Part shown: positions 41,101 through 51,844 of the stretch, piece after piece | Layout of the letters: each line of letters begins with the position of its first letter | Numbering within the stretch: position 1 is the first letter of the stretch | NCBI RefSeq assembly: GCF_910591885.1 | Contig: NC_063269.1 | Coordinates: forward strand, 1,426,001 to 1,490,000 | Length of the DNA: 64,000 bases | DNA from: Bombus terrestris | Lineage: Eukaryota; Arthropoda; Insecta; Hymenoptera; Apidae | Direction of reading: 5' to 3' | The notes under the pieces: generated by a model | What the model saw: the letters and a program-made list of their open reading frames with translations, nothing else | Database searches by the model: none | What the model was told of the DNA's origin: nothing | Translations under genes and position numbers: made by a program

Positions 41101-43785
41101 AAGTTAATGCAGCGCTTTGGGCTCTGGATCGAGGTGTCTCCGTAGTGATCTGTAACGGAACTCAAGAGAAGGCTATAAAGAATATTCTGTCCGGAAGAAA
41201 GATCGGTACATTCTTCACACAGACGACCGAAACTTTCGCACCTGTAGAGGTTGTTGCCGAAGAAGGTAAAAGCTTTTTTACTTTCCAGCGAACTTTTATA
41301 CCTTTCGAGTGCTTTATGAAATAAAAGGAACAGGTCGTCTAGGTAGCTTAGATAACTACCGTAAATGTTACTTTCGAATTTGCTTAAGCAATTTTAACAT
41401 ATTTATTCGGCAAAGCATCAAACATGAAAAAGTGTTTGTCTGTTTCAAGGAAAAATAATTCGAGAAAGATCGTTACGTTTATGTACGCAATAGCTTTTTC
41501 GTGGAGAGATCGGTTAGTAGCGTCATTTTGTTCTACCGACTATAGCAATATAGGTCATCGATTATCGAATGTAGAAATGAAACGGCTTACGGCTGCTGGT
41601 ATCGTGGCCATTGTACAATTATCCGCGACACGTACCGCACTCCCCTAAGATATAGAAAAATATCACATTATTCGGGGAAGTATATTCAAACCGAACAACT
41701 TTTAGTTAACATAGCCGGCCATTGAAAAAGTAAGTGAAAAGAAAAGTAGTTAAATATTCCTTTAGCTCGAGAGCTTTTCCGAGCAAAGTCTCTTCTATCC
41801 TCGTTACTAGTTGGAGTAATTTTTACCAGCGTCGGATTCCATTAAAACTTATTTAATATATCCTTTGCGGTTCGACCGTTCGATTGCGAATAGCCAACGC
41901 GTTTCACCCTTGTATTTCTTTCGAGAATAATCAATTTTATCCATTCAACGGACGTAGTTATGTACTTTCTTTCTTTTCCCTTGCAATATTGAATTAAGGG
42001 AAAAAAGTAATTACGAAGGATGTAAAAGACATTTAAAAAGAAATCTCGGAAAACAAAACGTGCAGAGAATCGAGGTATTTGAAAAGGAGAAATTACCGAA
42101 CTACGTCAAATACTTTATGACGCCAAACTTCGTTTATAAATCAGATCCACTTAAGACGCAATTGCATCTAAAAGATTCTCAACTTAAGATCTGTGATATT
42201 AACCCCAATTTATGGAAGAAAATCTTCCTCAAACCCAAAAATAACAATTTCCAGCTCGCGCTGGAAGTCGAATTCTGCAAGCCCTTCAACCAGAGGAACG
42301 AGCAAGCTGTATCAACACGTTGGCTGATCTCCTGGAATCCCGTCAAAGAGAAATTCTAAGTGCTAACGCGAAGGACCTCGAGGCAGCGGAGAAGAGTGGC
42401 TTGGCGAAAGCTTTGCTCTCTCGACTTTCCTTGACGCCTGCCAAATTGAAGTCTCTGAGCTGTGGTTTGCGGCAAATTGCCAACGACTCCTTAACGAACG
42501 TCGGTCGCGTGCTCAGGAGGACGAGACTGGCCGAAGGTCTCGAACTGAAGCAAATCACTGTTCCCATCGGTGTATTGCTAGTGATATTCGAATCGAGACC
42601 CGACAGTCTACCTCAGGTGGCGGCATTGGCAATGTCCAGCGCCAATGGTCTTCTTCTGAAAGGAGGCAAGGAAGCAGCCAACAGCAATCGGTATTTAATG
42701 GAGCTGGTAAAGGAGGCACTGAGTACCGTCGGCGCTGCAAACGCGATATCCCTCATCTCAACCAGAGAGGACGTTGGTGATCTGCTGTCGATGGGCAAGC
42801 ACATAGACTTGGTGATTCCTCGAGGCAGCTCTGACCTCGTACGTAGCATTCAGGAACAATCGAAGCATATCCCCGTGTTAGGTCACGCGGAAGGTATATG
42901 CCACGTGTACGTGGACAAGGATGCGGATTTGATGAAAGCTATGAAGATTATTAGGGACTCGAAATGCGATTACCCTGCCGCTTGTAACGCTATGGAGACG
43001 TTGCTTATTCATGAAAGTCACATGAAAAGTAGTTTCTTCACGGATGTATGCAACATGCTACAGAAAGAAGGAGTAAGGAGATTAGTGTGATACTGGAACG
43101 TAGGAATTGTTGTTATTGGATTTACCTAAGTACTTGACATTTTAGGTGAAAGTGAATTCCGGACCGAGACTGAGGGAACAACTGACGTTCGGGCCGCCAG
43201 CTGCGAAAAGCATGAAGACCGAGTATGGAGCCCTTGAATGCGCGATCGAGGTCGTGACGGACGTCGACGATGCTATAAATCATATTCACAAATACGGCAG
43301 CGGGCACACAGATGTCATCGTTACCGAGAATAGCCAAAGTGCCACTCACTTCGGAAGAGAAGTCGACAGTGCCTGCGTTTTCCACAATGCCAGTACCCGA
43401 TTCTCCGATGGGTACAGATTCGGCTTGGGTGCCGAGGTGAGCCGTTGACATTGAAACTTCAGGAATTAAAAAATTTACGCGTGGAAAAATTTTACAATTA
43501 TAAAAATTAAAAGCTTACATATACAAAAATTTAATAATGCAAACATTAAAAAAATTCAAAATCCTTAAAATTCAACTTTGGAATTTCAACAAAATATCAA
43601 TTTCTTACTATTTTAAGGTCGGTATTTCCACCGCGCGAATTCATGCACGTGGCCCGGTGGGAGTGGACGGGCTGTTGACCACAAAGTGGGTGTTACACGG
43701 TGATGGCCACGCAGCTGCTGATTTTGCAGAGGGTGGCGACAAAGTTTGGTTGCATCAATCTTTACCCATCAACGAATCTGCATGA
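35067..43785 (+). CDS. P5CS: delta-1-pyrroline-5-carboxylate synthase (six coding exons)
   Basis: This gene encodes the bifunctional enzyme that turns glutamate into glutamate-5-semialdehyde/P5C, the precursor of proline and ornithine. Glutamate 5-kinase is at the N terminus and gamma-glutamyl phosphate reductase at the C terminus. I join exons 35067-35165, 38267-38570, 40618-41265, 42255-43072, 43146-43436 and 43618-43785; all introns have GT-AG ends and phases match, giving 775 aa (human ALDH18A1 is 795). Residues 1-33 are rich in Arg, Ser and Leu with no acidic residue, as in a mitochondrial presequence. Kinase motifs are KLGSA (59-63), SGAVAFGK (100-107), NTND (202-205), KDND (229-232) and GTGGMDAK (289-296). 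Reductase motifs are ESRPD (463-467), LLLKGGKEA (483-491) and PAACNA (591-596), whose Cys594 is the expected catalytic thiol. No break is seen. It converges on Prp4. The start of exon 2 is the least certain junction. Confidence 0.95.
35166..38266 (+). other. P5CS intron 1
   Basis: This is a 3.1-kb intron between the targeting-sequence exon and the kinase exon. It holds a 178-codon open frame (35894-36430) without recognisable features, taken as chance. I see no repeat or nested gene. Confidence 0.75.
38267..38570 (+). CDS. P5CS: P5CS coding exon 2 (start of glutamate kinase domain)
   Basis: This exon encodes residues 34-134 plus one base of codon 135. It carries the phosphate-binding KLGSA and the SGAVAFGK motif, with strong similarity to animal P5CS through LALGRLASIVEQ. 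The acceptor used is TTGCAG just before GCG; an alternative six bases upstream (ACGGAG) would add two residues. The donor is CTCAG/GTATAA. The frame stays open past the donor but loses similarity there. Confidence 0.9.
38571..40617 (+). other. P5CS intron 2
   Basis: This is a 2.05-kb intron in phase 1 within the kinase domain. I see no gene or repeat in it. Confidence 0.9.
40618..41265 (+). CDS. P5CS: P5CS coding exon 3 (rest of glutamate kinase domain)
   Basis: This exon encodes residues 135-350. The acceptor is TTCACGCAG and the split codon 135 becomes Gly. It contains the AAAAVGQSGL segment, NTNDAV, the KDNDSLAA nucleotide-binding motif and GTGGMDAKV, then the linker between the two catalytic domains. 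The donor is GAAG/GTAAAA. An insect-like insert, rich in Pro, Gly and acidic residues, lies between NTNDAV and KDND. Confidence 0.95.
41266..42254 (+). other. P5CS intron 3
   Basis: This is a 989-bp phase-1 intron between the kinase and reductase parts. A 74-codon open frame (41424-41648) has no recognisable feature. Confidence 0.9.
42255..43072 (+). CDS. P5CS: P5CS coding exon 4 (glutamyl phosphate reductase core)
   Basis: This exon encodes residues 351-623. The acceptor is ATTTCCAG and the donor GAAGGA/GTAAGG. It carries most of the aldehyde-dehydrogenase-like reductase: GRVLRRTR, the ESRPD segment, LLLKGGKEA, VIPRGSS (537-543) and the active-site region PAACNA with Cys594. The frame continues five codons past the donor to an in-frame stop, so correct splicing is needed to make the C terminus. 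Confidence 0.95.
43146..43436 (+). CDS. P5CS: P5CS coding exon 5
   Basis: This exon encodes residues 624-720, with acceptor TTTTAG and donor GCCGAG/GTGAGC, both in phase 0. It contains HIHKYGSGHTDVIVTE and the conserved STRFSDGYRFGLGAE near its end. The 73-bp intron before it is the shortest in the gene. Confidence 0.95.
43618..43785 (+). CDS. P5CS: P5CS coding exon 6 and stop
   Basis: This exon encodes residues 721-775 (VGISTARIHARGPVGVDGLL...) and ends at TGA. The acceptor is TATTTTAAG before GTC. The RIHARGPVG and LLTTKW blocks match the C terminus of animal P5CS. The 3' UTR probably runs to about 44150, past the AATAAA at 44128. Confidence 0.93.
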   Translation, partial: VGISTARIHARGPVGVDGLLTTKWVLHGDGHAAADFAEGGDKVWLHQSLPINESA

Positions 43786-45165
43786 ATTAAATCCGAACAA
43801 TCTGAAGATGTCGGAATCTTCGCTTCTGCGACACGGAGGATTTTACATCAAGGAGAAATGCCAGGGAAAGATCAGAGGACCGGCATATCTTTATTCACAA
43901 AACAATTTAAATTGCGACCAACTAACATCTTTTTCTCCTCTCTTCAATCACTCGTCGCTAAATGTTCACAGATAGTTAAAAATTTAACGAAGTGGAAACG
44001 TAGAAAGTTCCACAAGTCATAATGGCATCTGTCTTCCACGAAGATTTTCCTATTTGATAAAAGCATCATTATTGTTAGATCATTGTTATTTTAACATAAT
44101 TACAACGCTGCCAAAATAATTAAAATGAATAAAAATACGGCGATCTTTATAGAATAGTCGTTATAAAGTACTGCTTTTATTAGATGAATGTCTAGTTTCA
44201 TCTTGGAGCAAGTATCATTCGCAAAAGTTATTGTCGTAACAAAATATATTACTGTCCGTCACAATATAGCTTTCGTCCCTTTTCTCAACGAACCAAAGAA
44301 TATTAATACCTGGCGACAAATAAAAGCAATGTATCACATACAACTAATATCGTCAATCAATTTGTATTTATATTCTACATTTTATTACCTCGTAACTCTT
44401 CCTTCTGATTATGAGAGAATTAAAAGGTACAAAAAAGGAAAGGAAATACAAAATCAATTCTTATCGGAAAAGAAACATCCACTTGATTACTCTGGGAAGT
44501 TATCGTGAAACTTATTAAATAAAATAAAATCTTAAGAGAGACTTTCTTGTTCTCAGTTACTTCGGTGTTTGCGAAAGTGAAGTCGTCCGGTTATATTCGA
44601 AACTCCTCGACCGACTATCAACTGGTAAATTTGTATTTATTCGTTTTAAGTTACCTCAATCATTAATAACCGTAAGACACCAATTAAGAATTCTTCAACT
44701 TCCGAAATTTAAACATTTCAATCGATAAAAACATGTAAAACAAAATCGTTCTCGAATGTAACGTTCGACATAAATACGGAGAAATATCTTTCAGTAATTG
44801 CGTATCATTGTGTTTATCGACAATGACGTAAACTACAATCGCACATCAAACTAAGTACAAAGTCCAATTTAAATAATTACAAAAACAATTTTACGAGCAG
44901 TTGAAGAACCTATAAATTTGTATTCTGTTGTCAGCAGTAAATATTTTGTAAAATTATACTTTAGATTTAGACTACTTTAGATGACCACTATAATAATACT
45001 TTCTAAATGTGATTATCATACGATACTACTTGAAGAACAAATAATAAAAATATATGTTTATTACTTCTCTTATAGTACAAAAATGAAGTCTTCCTGTATG
45101 CGACGATAAAGTAGTCTTCCTGAATTCGTTTGTTTTTTAATTATTCTTTATTCCATCAAGTCTTT
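43786..45165. other. convergent spacer between P5CS and Prp4
   Basis: This holds the P5CS 3' UTR and candidate poly(A) signals at 44128 and near 44517, then AT-rich DNA up to the Prp4 3' end. No gene is seen. Confidence 0.7.
44128..44133 (+). terminator. candidate P5CS polyadenylation signal
   Basis: AATAAA lies 343 bases after the P5CS stop. Further AATAAA-like hexamers occur near 44517, so the real cleavage site cannot be fixed from sequence alone. Confidence 0.45.
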
Positions 45166-45625
45166 TTACATGTTTTCTGGAGCCCACAATTTGAACGTTC
45201 GATCGTACGAACTAGTCCCGATGAATTTATGATCGGGAGAAATATCGACGGACATAACTTTCCCATCGTGACCTGGTAACGTTTTAAGTGGTTGCCAGGT
45301 TTTATTTGACCATATTTTCGCAGTATTATCGTACGATGCTGTGACTAGGTATTGTCCTTCTATCCTTTGGTATTTCACGTCTGATAGTAAATTTGTGTGC
45401 GCAGGTATCGTATACACGCAAGATCTCTTTCGTAAATCCCATATCTTAGAAGTATTATCTTCGCTCGCTGTTGCTATGTGAAATCCATTCGGGGAGAAAT
45501 CGATACCAAAGATAGATTTCAGATGACCCTCCATAAACATAATGCATCGTCCTGTGCGAAGGTCCCACACTCGACCGAAAGAGTCATGACCACCTGTGGC
45601 GCTGACACTACCATCACCCTGAAAA
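45166..45625 (-). CDS. Prp4: Prp4 coding exon 4 (last WD repeats and stop)
   Basis: This exon encodes residues 373-525. I chose the acceptor CTATAG before TTTTCAG, because it keeps the frame and gives VHCISFQGDGS, the same length as the human segment; the CAG seven bases later breaks phase. It ends FKLWAPENM and TAA. A minus-strand AATAAA lies only about 14 bases after the stop (45147-45152). Confidence 0.94.
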
Positions 45626-46961
45626 CTATAGACCAACATTGTTTTGAACACGTTGTTTTTTGTCATTGAAAATATATACAATTTTAGGTATGTTACCTAA
45701 TACAATGCACAGCTCTGGCATGACCTTCCTGATGTAAGACTTCTGCTTGCTGTTCCAAGTCCCAAAGTCTCCAAGATGCATCATAGCAACATGTCCCAAG
45801 AAATCTACCCGATGGATGAAATGCTAGCCTTGAAACTCTGTGTGGTTCATGTCCTTCGACTTCAGCTAAGGGTTCCTCCCCAGATCCACCACTCCACAAC
45901 TTTACTGTTCCTACATACACAGTGAATATTAGAATAGTATTTACTATGTATATCATAAAATTTTGGTACAATAAATATACCATCCGAAGCGCAAGATGCT
46001 AACACACAAGTCTGTCCAGATTTTTCTCCTACCACCTCTTCAGTAATAGTAGCTTTTGGATGAAAAACAATGCAGCCAACATTACAAGTGTGTCCCTTAA
46101 GTGTTCTTAACAAAGTACAGTCAGGTACAGACCATATTTTACACAAGCCTGACCATGAAGCTGTAGCGAGCAATTTGGAATTTGGACTGAACTGACAGAA
46201 AGAAATTGGCCTAGTATCTCCAATTTGAGAACAGTAAATTGTCAAAGCTTGTAACTTTTTTAGAAGCTCTTGACGACGTGCTGTACGTGTAGCTGTTGGC
46301 AACTCCAAATCCTGCCTTGCCTTACCCAATCTTGCCTTTGCTCTGGGCAATGAATAAGCTATTGAATAAATAAAAATATCACACAGATAAACAATAAAAG
46401 ACAAAAAGACTAGAAACAGTATATTTTAGGCTCACTAGCAATCCAAGAACGTGCTATTTGAAGTGAGTCTGGCCCTTCGTGATACCATGTTGTTTCTGTG
46501 TCTCTCTCAATTGGATGGGATGGTTTTTCCTCCTCTTCGTGTTTCTTTTTAATTGCATCTTCACCCAAATTAGCCAATAATTCCCTCAGTCTTGTTCTCC
46601 TATCTGCAGGTCCTTCACCAAAGAGACAAATAGGCTCGTCCAATTGTCTCAAATTTTTCTTTACTTCAGAATCATCAGTGGACACATTGATTTGACGAGC
46701 TTTCTTTCTACGTTCAAATTCTTCTAAGAGAGCTTGTCTATCTTTAGACATCTCATCTTCAAGTTCCATATATTCATTTGATATATGAATGTTTCCCAAA
46801 GTAGCTGTAGCATTGGCATTATCTCCCAAATTTGTGATATTTTTTTCTTCTTCAGAAGATTCAGCCACAGCAACCAATCTAGCACGCTCTGCTTCTTCGA
46901 GGGATCCATAATGAACAGTCTTTTGCTTCTTAACATAAACCAAATCTTCGTCATCTGACAT
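45166..46961 (-). CDS. Prp4: U4/U6 small nuclear ribonucleoprotein Prp4 (four coding exons)
   Basis: This gene encodes the WD-repeat protein of the U4/U6 di-snRNP, which binds Prp3 and is needed for the U4/U6.U5 tri-snRNP in the nucleus. On the minus strand the exons are 46961-46436, 46358-45981, 45910-45697 and 45625-45166, with GT-AG introns of 71-78 bp and matching phases, giving 525 aa (human PRPF4 is 522). Residues about 77-127 hold the splicing-factor motif (FERRKKARQINVSTDD, then LFGEGPADRR). WD repeats fill the rest from about residue 215, with signatures such as SGLCKIWS, ASWRLWDLE, GRVWDLRTG, SKIWDLRKR, AKIWS and FKLWAPE. The start is the ATG giving MSDDEDL; the open frame runs three codons upstream but only from a TTG. 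It converges on P5CS, with 1.4 kb between stops. Confidence 0.96.
45697..45910 (-). CDS. Prp4: Prp4 coding exon 3 (middle WD repeats)
   Basis: This exon encodes residues 302-372: GTVKLWSGGSGEEP, the HPSGRFLGTCCYDASWRLWD repeat and LHQEGHARAVHCI. The acceptor is TATGTAG and the donor ATTAG/GTAACA. Confidence 0.94.
45981..46358 (-). CDS. Prp4: Prp4 coding exon 2 (linker and first WD repeats)
   Basis: This exon encodes residues 176-301. After the split Thr codon it continues YSLPRAKARL, then a basic helix, SQIGDTRPISFCQFSPNS and the first WD units ending SGLCKIWSVPDC. The acceptor is TTCAATAG and the donor GATG/GTATAT. Confidence 0.95.
46436..46961 (-). CDS. Prp4: Prp4 coding exon 1 (N-terminal region and splicing-factor motif)
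   Basis: This exon encodes residues 1-175 plus one base. It contains VHYGSLEEAERARL, an acidic linker, the PRP4/PRP18-type motif and TWYHEGPDSLQIARSWIA. The donor on the minus strand is GCTA/GTGAGC. Confidence 0.95.
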
Positions 46962-48339
46962 TTTAGGCAATTACTTATTATAGGCAGAAGCTGTAGAAAA
47001 CAATACAAAATTAATAATACTATATGGTTTCTTAACCTCGTAAAATAATTTAAACATAATCTATATTACATAGAAGGTGTACGAAATTGCGCTTCTAAGG
47101 TATGATGTTCTATGTGGGTTAAACAGAAATTATACACCAGAATAAATGTAATAATAACTAGAACTTATTAGCACCTATTAACTGTCAAGCAAGCGACACT
47201 ATATACTTCAAATGATTCAAACACGAACACATTCAACATAGGAAACAACAATCGATAACATTTCTTTTCGTTCAAATCGACTTGTATCGAGATATCGATA
47301 TTCAAATGACTGCAGCTTTCTCATTTTACGTTTTTAGTTATAAATTTATACATATAATTTATACACACATAGTCATAAATTTATGTAAAATCTTGGTGGA
47401 GAATAATGGAAATATAAGCGGGACGTAACACATAAATGGGAATCTTTGAACTAACCTAAAATTTAAGAACAGATATTCTGATTGGTTGAGCGCGTAGGGT
47501 ATAAAATTATAAGAATACTTTATTTATAAATATTTATACTTACCTAAGTAATTCTGTGTAGTATAATGAGATCGTAAATTAAAGTACATATGTATTAAAT
47601 GACACAAACTAATGAACACATAAATGGAGACGAACACAAAGATGGAACCGCGGGAAGTATTGCTCGTATCGCTCACCGACAGGCGTTTATATGTTTTATT
47701 TGTATTCGTGATACTTACGATTGTATAGAATCTATCAAAAACAATCAATTAAAACCACATTCATGCACTTCGAATCTCATAACGAACATTTGTGAATTGG
47801 CATTAATTTATAAATATATGAATATTTAGTACATAAAATATATAAAATTAGCTAATATATGAAATTTTATTATATATCTATTCTATAATAAATTATAAGA
47901 TTATTAGAAGGGTTCCTAATAATTATATTGTTCTAGAACCTATTATAGTTTTTAAACTAGATAACACAAAAGCCTTTTTCAATGTATTATAAAGGATACA
48001 ATTTGGAATTGACATCGCATGGATTTTGATATGATTCGAGATTCGTATTTCTCTATAAATACTAATTAGTCTTTTGAAATAACTACAAATTCAACTTTAT
48101 AACCTCCATTCAACCGTTTTCACTATGCATTATGTATAACTTCGGACAAAAGAACAAGCATTTCATATCTAAAAAGCCAACTCCATGAAGGATTGATAAC
48201 ACATCTAAGACTTGGTGTAAACCTTGGTGTAAATATAGATTTATATGATGGGTGTTGCCTTTCACGATTACTTTATCGATTTACATATCTTATTAGGAAG
48301 TTCTTTGGAACAGAAAACTCCATCGTCGAAAATGTTGTT
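46962..48339. other. spacer between Prp4 and proximal H4
   Basis: This AT-rich spacer includes the Prp4 leader and promoter (roughly 46962-47300) and the downstream flank of the proximal H4. Open frames at 47524-47829 on both strands are featureless. I see no promoter motif I would name. Confidence 0.6.
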
Positions 48340-48355
48340 GGCCCTGAAAAGGGCC
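48340..48355 (-). terminator. histone 3' stem-loop of proximal H4
   Basis: Read on the minus strand this is GGCCCTTTTCAGGGCC: a perfect six-pair stem and a TTTC loop, the standard signal for SLBP binding and U7-dependent 3' cleavage of replication-dependent histone mRNA. Confidence 0.95.
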
Positions 48356-48386
48356 GTTTGTTTGTAGAAGGATGCAGCAAAGGAAA

Positions 48387-48822
<436 letters not shown>

Positions 48823-48858
48823 ACTTCTTCTGCTAACAGCATCGCACACAAGGGGGAG

Positions 48859-49320
48859 CTACTTCGATCGAAAGCCGCATATATTATATTGAATGTGAAT
48901 TTTTTTTAGAATTAAACTTCTCCTCAATTTCTTGATCTGTTGTAATGTGACCACTCTAAAATTATGAAACTCTAGAATGGAGACATCAGAGAATACGCAC
49001 TCACACGATCCATGAGAATTACGAATACTGTTTTCAAATACTTTTAATAGGACAGACAGAAGACTGTAATTGATAGACCTGTAATTACCAGGAAGGAGTC
49101 TATCTTTACTTGGCATCGGGATCGGAATGACTGTCGTGGCATCCCAACTGGTTGAAAAATATACCCTCCTTAGAGAGGCTCGGTAAATATAGTACACATA
49201 CAATATCATCTTGTGAGAAACATGCGTCAAGAAGTTTCCCGGGACAGTGTCAAAATCAGGCTTTTTTAAGGCTAAAATTCTTCTCAAGTTTTCGACTATA
49301 CTTGTGAAATTACTATTCTA
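48859..49320 (-). pseudogene. reverse transcriptase fragment of a Jockey-like non-LTR retrotransposon
   Basis: The minus strand has an open frame with the order of motifs at the start of a non-LTR reverse transcriptase: IVENLRRILALKKPDFDTVP, then a helix ending LRRVYFSTSW, then ATTVIPIPMPSKD, PGNYRSINYSLLSVLLKVFE, and later EFHNFRVVTLQQIKKL. These match the usual 'LKNKKAPGxD', 'FPxxWK', 'VIPIPKPGKD', 'NYRPISLLxxLSKxFE' and 'QFGFRxxHSTxxQ' blocks of Jockey-type elements. The YADD catalytic region and the rest of the protein are missing, and several conserved positions are changed, so it is dead. Family assignment is from motif recall without a search. Confidence 0.8.
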
Positions 49321-49719
49321 TTGTTGCCATAAAATACAATCTAAATCTTCATCATGTTTTATTCAAAATTATCGTCGTGAAACCAGAAAATTCTATATGA
49401 ATGTGTCCAAACTCCTAATAGATATCTCCCCCTATCTCGTTCATTTATCATATTAGAAGTGTGATTAAATTTCTTTAAAAAGAGATCAATAGTGCCTATT
49501 GGCGTAATAAATCGGTTGGACGATATAGAATGTAATAATATAGTAATAAGTAATTTAAAATTTCTGTTTAAAAATCTAAATTCAGGTAGTTCAGATCAAT
49601 TATGTTTTACGATTCATTTTTATTTTTTATGTCATCTATTTTACATAATTTAAAGTACACTGAAATATTTAGAATTTATGATTTTGCTGCAATATATTGT
49701 AATTAGGATTTGAAGTAAA

Positions 49720-49815
49720 CATTGTACTTCGTTCCCCTACAGAGAACAAAACATCTGCTCCACGTCCTTTGTATGCAAAATCCGGCTTTCACTGAATTTG
49801 ATGATTACTCTTTCC
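49720..49815 (+). repeat. histone-spacer repeat, copy A
   Basis: This is a ~95-bp sequence with shared blocks GAGAACA-AACATCTGC and GTCCTTTGT, then weaker agreement to TACTCTTTCC. It is similar to 60372-60469 (minus strand) and in part to 52107-52170. It lies inside the gap between the proximal H4 and H3. Function is unknown. Confidence 0.5.
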
Positions 49816-51229
49816 TAAAAAATCATCCTTTACTTCTATCCTAACCCTGGTAAAATTTTTGTTTCGAAATTAAATTTAATTTTTAACGAAACTTAAAACA
49901 TTGCTTTATCGTCAATTGCAGAAATGTACGGTGTAAAAGAAAAAATATTTAAGTTTGAAACAATAAATAAAAAGTGAACAGGCTGTGACTTCTGTCTGTG
50001 ATCGTTGATCGTGGGTTTTATATCTTTGAACTAAACGTTATTTTGCATATTAAAACAATTGCTGAATAGCTGGAATGGATTAGAAGGATACTAACTTCAT
50101 AATCTAACTTCATAATCATAAGTTTAAGCATTAAGACTAAATGATATTAGTTTTTGTTGAATTACTCAAGGATGTAGAACGCTTTTTGAATTTTTTCTAT
50201 ATGGCTCTCCATCTTGTCTGCTACGTTGTCTGTAAGATCTTACTCGGTTATGGCATTTCCGCTTTGTTGTAGGAGAGGGGCTTCTTGAAGATATGGTTTT
50301 TTAAAACTCACATACCTGATTTTCTGTTTTTTAATGGCTGCAGAGGCCACCAAACATTTTGTATTCACTGTATTTATACGGTAATGCCGAAACAGTACCG
50401 AGTGTGTGTTCAATGAACACACCGTTTGCCATTCTACTGAGAACCAAATGTCCCTTGCGAATTACTGCACTGCATCGAATGAATTCTATGAATATGTGAA
50501 TGTATACAATGTGCATGTATCAGTCACCCTTTTTTTTCTTTTTGTGCTTTTTCTCCTAATTACTATTAACGCGGTGCATGGGATATTTGCAATTTCCCTT
50601 AAACCTCACATTATGCCTGGAAGATTATTGTTTAAATATTGCTTGTCCAGTACGTTTTTTAATTTATCACGAGTAAAGACAAGAAAATGTTTCAAAAGCC
50701 TGTGTGCCTGAATCAAATGGAAATGATTATGATGGGGAATATGTTTGTTGATCTCAAACGATAATTAGAACATTATAATTTGCTATGGAGTTTATCAGTG
50801 AATCAGTTTATCCTGATTTCTAGTTAGAGTATTTCTAGTTAATTCCTGTACGTGTGTCTTAATATTTACGATGCTGCCATCTGCCTCTTTATATATATAA
50901 TTGCAGATGCTGTAACCACGCGTAATTATTTTTATACGTATATTTTATATGTATATGTAAATACATAGATTTTTATGTCTTATTGAAATTGGACTACCTT
51001 CTTCCATTAATGGATATAACTATTTTGATTAAGTCACACGATTTCCTTTTGTACTAGGTATTTATACCGATCTTATACCAACCCTTAATGGTATTATCTA
51101 TTCTTAAATATTTTCAAACTTGGACTCATTTGTTGCAAAAATTTCAAATCCATCACAGCCACAAGTACATTTTCCTTAATATAAAAAAAATAAAACAGGC
51201 AGAAATAGAATAGAAGCTTTGTTGTGCTA

Positions 51230-51798
<569 letters not shown>

Positions 51799-51828
51799 AC
51801 AGCCTATCTTCTTTTTTAATAAACAATC

Positions 51829-51844
51829 GGCCCTTTTTAGGGCC
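51829..51844 (+). terminator. histone 3' stem-loop of proximal H3
   Basis: GGCCCTTTTTAGGGCC has a perfect six-pair stem and a TTTT loop. An AATAAA (51818-51823) sits a few bases before it, which is not part of the normal histone 3' end. Confidence 0.94.

Larger units (their letters stand above)
48859..50520 (-). mobile_element. decayed non-LTR retrotransposon between proximal H4 and H3
   Basis: This covers the reverse transcriptase fragment plus an upstream remnant at about 50330-50160 on the minus strand. There, an interrupted frame reading APLLQQSGNAITE, stop, DLTDNVADKMESHIEKIQKAF resembles the linker just before the reverse transcriptase in Jockey-type elements ('..PLxxxNGxxxxxxDKAExxADxLExxF'). 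The order is right, but about 0.8 kb separates the parts where about 0.2 kb is usual, so foreign DNA may be inserted. The outer limits, tail and target-site duplication are not visible, so the boundaries are approximate. Confidence 0.55.

Noticed and set aside
50406..50711. Plus-strand frame with a hydrophobic segment
   Set aside because: It runs opposite to the retrotransposon remnant and overlaps its linker region; the hydrophobic stretch comes from a T-rich tract.
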